DNA of 5,836 bases from Clostridiales bacterium (GTDB lineage Bacteria; Bacillota; Clostridia; Lachnospirales; Anaerotignaceae), in assembly GCA_021202325.1 (NCBI GenBank), contig JAJQDF010000206.1:1-5836 (forward strand), given 5' to 3'. The position numbers and the translations under genes were made by a program. Of this stretch, positions 5,831 to 5,836 are shown in pieces (position 1 is the first letter of the stretch; the number at the start of each line of letters is the position of its first letter). The notes beneath the pieces were generated by a model. It saw only the letters and a program-made list of their open reading frames with translations. It was not told the DNA's origin and did not search any database.

Positions 5831-5836
5831 AAATAT

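Overview
The window looks like chromosomal DNA of an anaerobic Firmicute, most likely class Clostridia. The signs are moderate-to-low GC with heavy use of ATA and AGG/AGA codons, strong purine-rich Shine-Dalgarno sites (AGGAG, AAGGAG, GGGAGGGG, AGGAGG), a fermentation-type CoA-transferase, and an ECF-like sigma factor paired with a DUF4179-type membrane protein. This lineage call is inference; there is no rRNA or other marker to fix it.

Layout. Positions 1-194 are non-coding. They hold a candidate promoter for truA, several short inverted repeats and, at the extreme left edge, a possible ribosome binding site for a divergent gene outside the window. Positions 195-938 (+) encode tRNA pseudouridine synthase TruA. 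After 41 bases comes a 435-residue acetyl-CoA hydrolase/CoA-transferase family enzyme (980-2287, +), probably in the same transcript, closed by a good intrinsic terminator at 2310-2349. Next is a two-gene regulatory unit on the + strand: an ECF-like sigma-70 family factor (2419-2973) whose frame is broken by one TAG at 2569-2571, and a single-pass membrane protein of the DUF4179 kind (2970-4406), likely its anti-sigma factor or sensor. These two overlap by four bases (ATGA). A perfect 14-bp hairpin at 4419-4449 separates them from a convergent gene (4511-5818, -) for a CNNM/CorC-type membrane protein (DUF21, two CBS domains, CorC_HlyC domain) that starts with TTG.

How they work together. TruA (tRNA modification), the CoA-transferase (acyl-CoA/short-chain acid metabolism) and the CNNM protein (probable divalent cation transport) are unrelated housekeeping or metabolic functions. 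The only clear functional pair is the sigma factor with its membrane partner, a probable envelope-signal module.

The main thing worth a second look is the sigma gene. Its reading frame is intact on both sides of one amber codon that falls at a conserved aromatic position of region 2. This could be a fresh nonsense mutation, a sequence error, or amber read-through. The only other TAG ending a gene in the window (4404-4406) has an in-frame TAA three sense codons later. I found no mobile element, CRISPR array, tRNA or rRNA, and no convincing novel multi-gene system.
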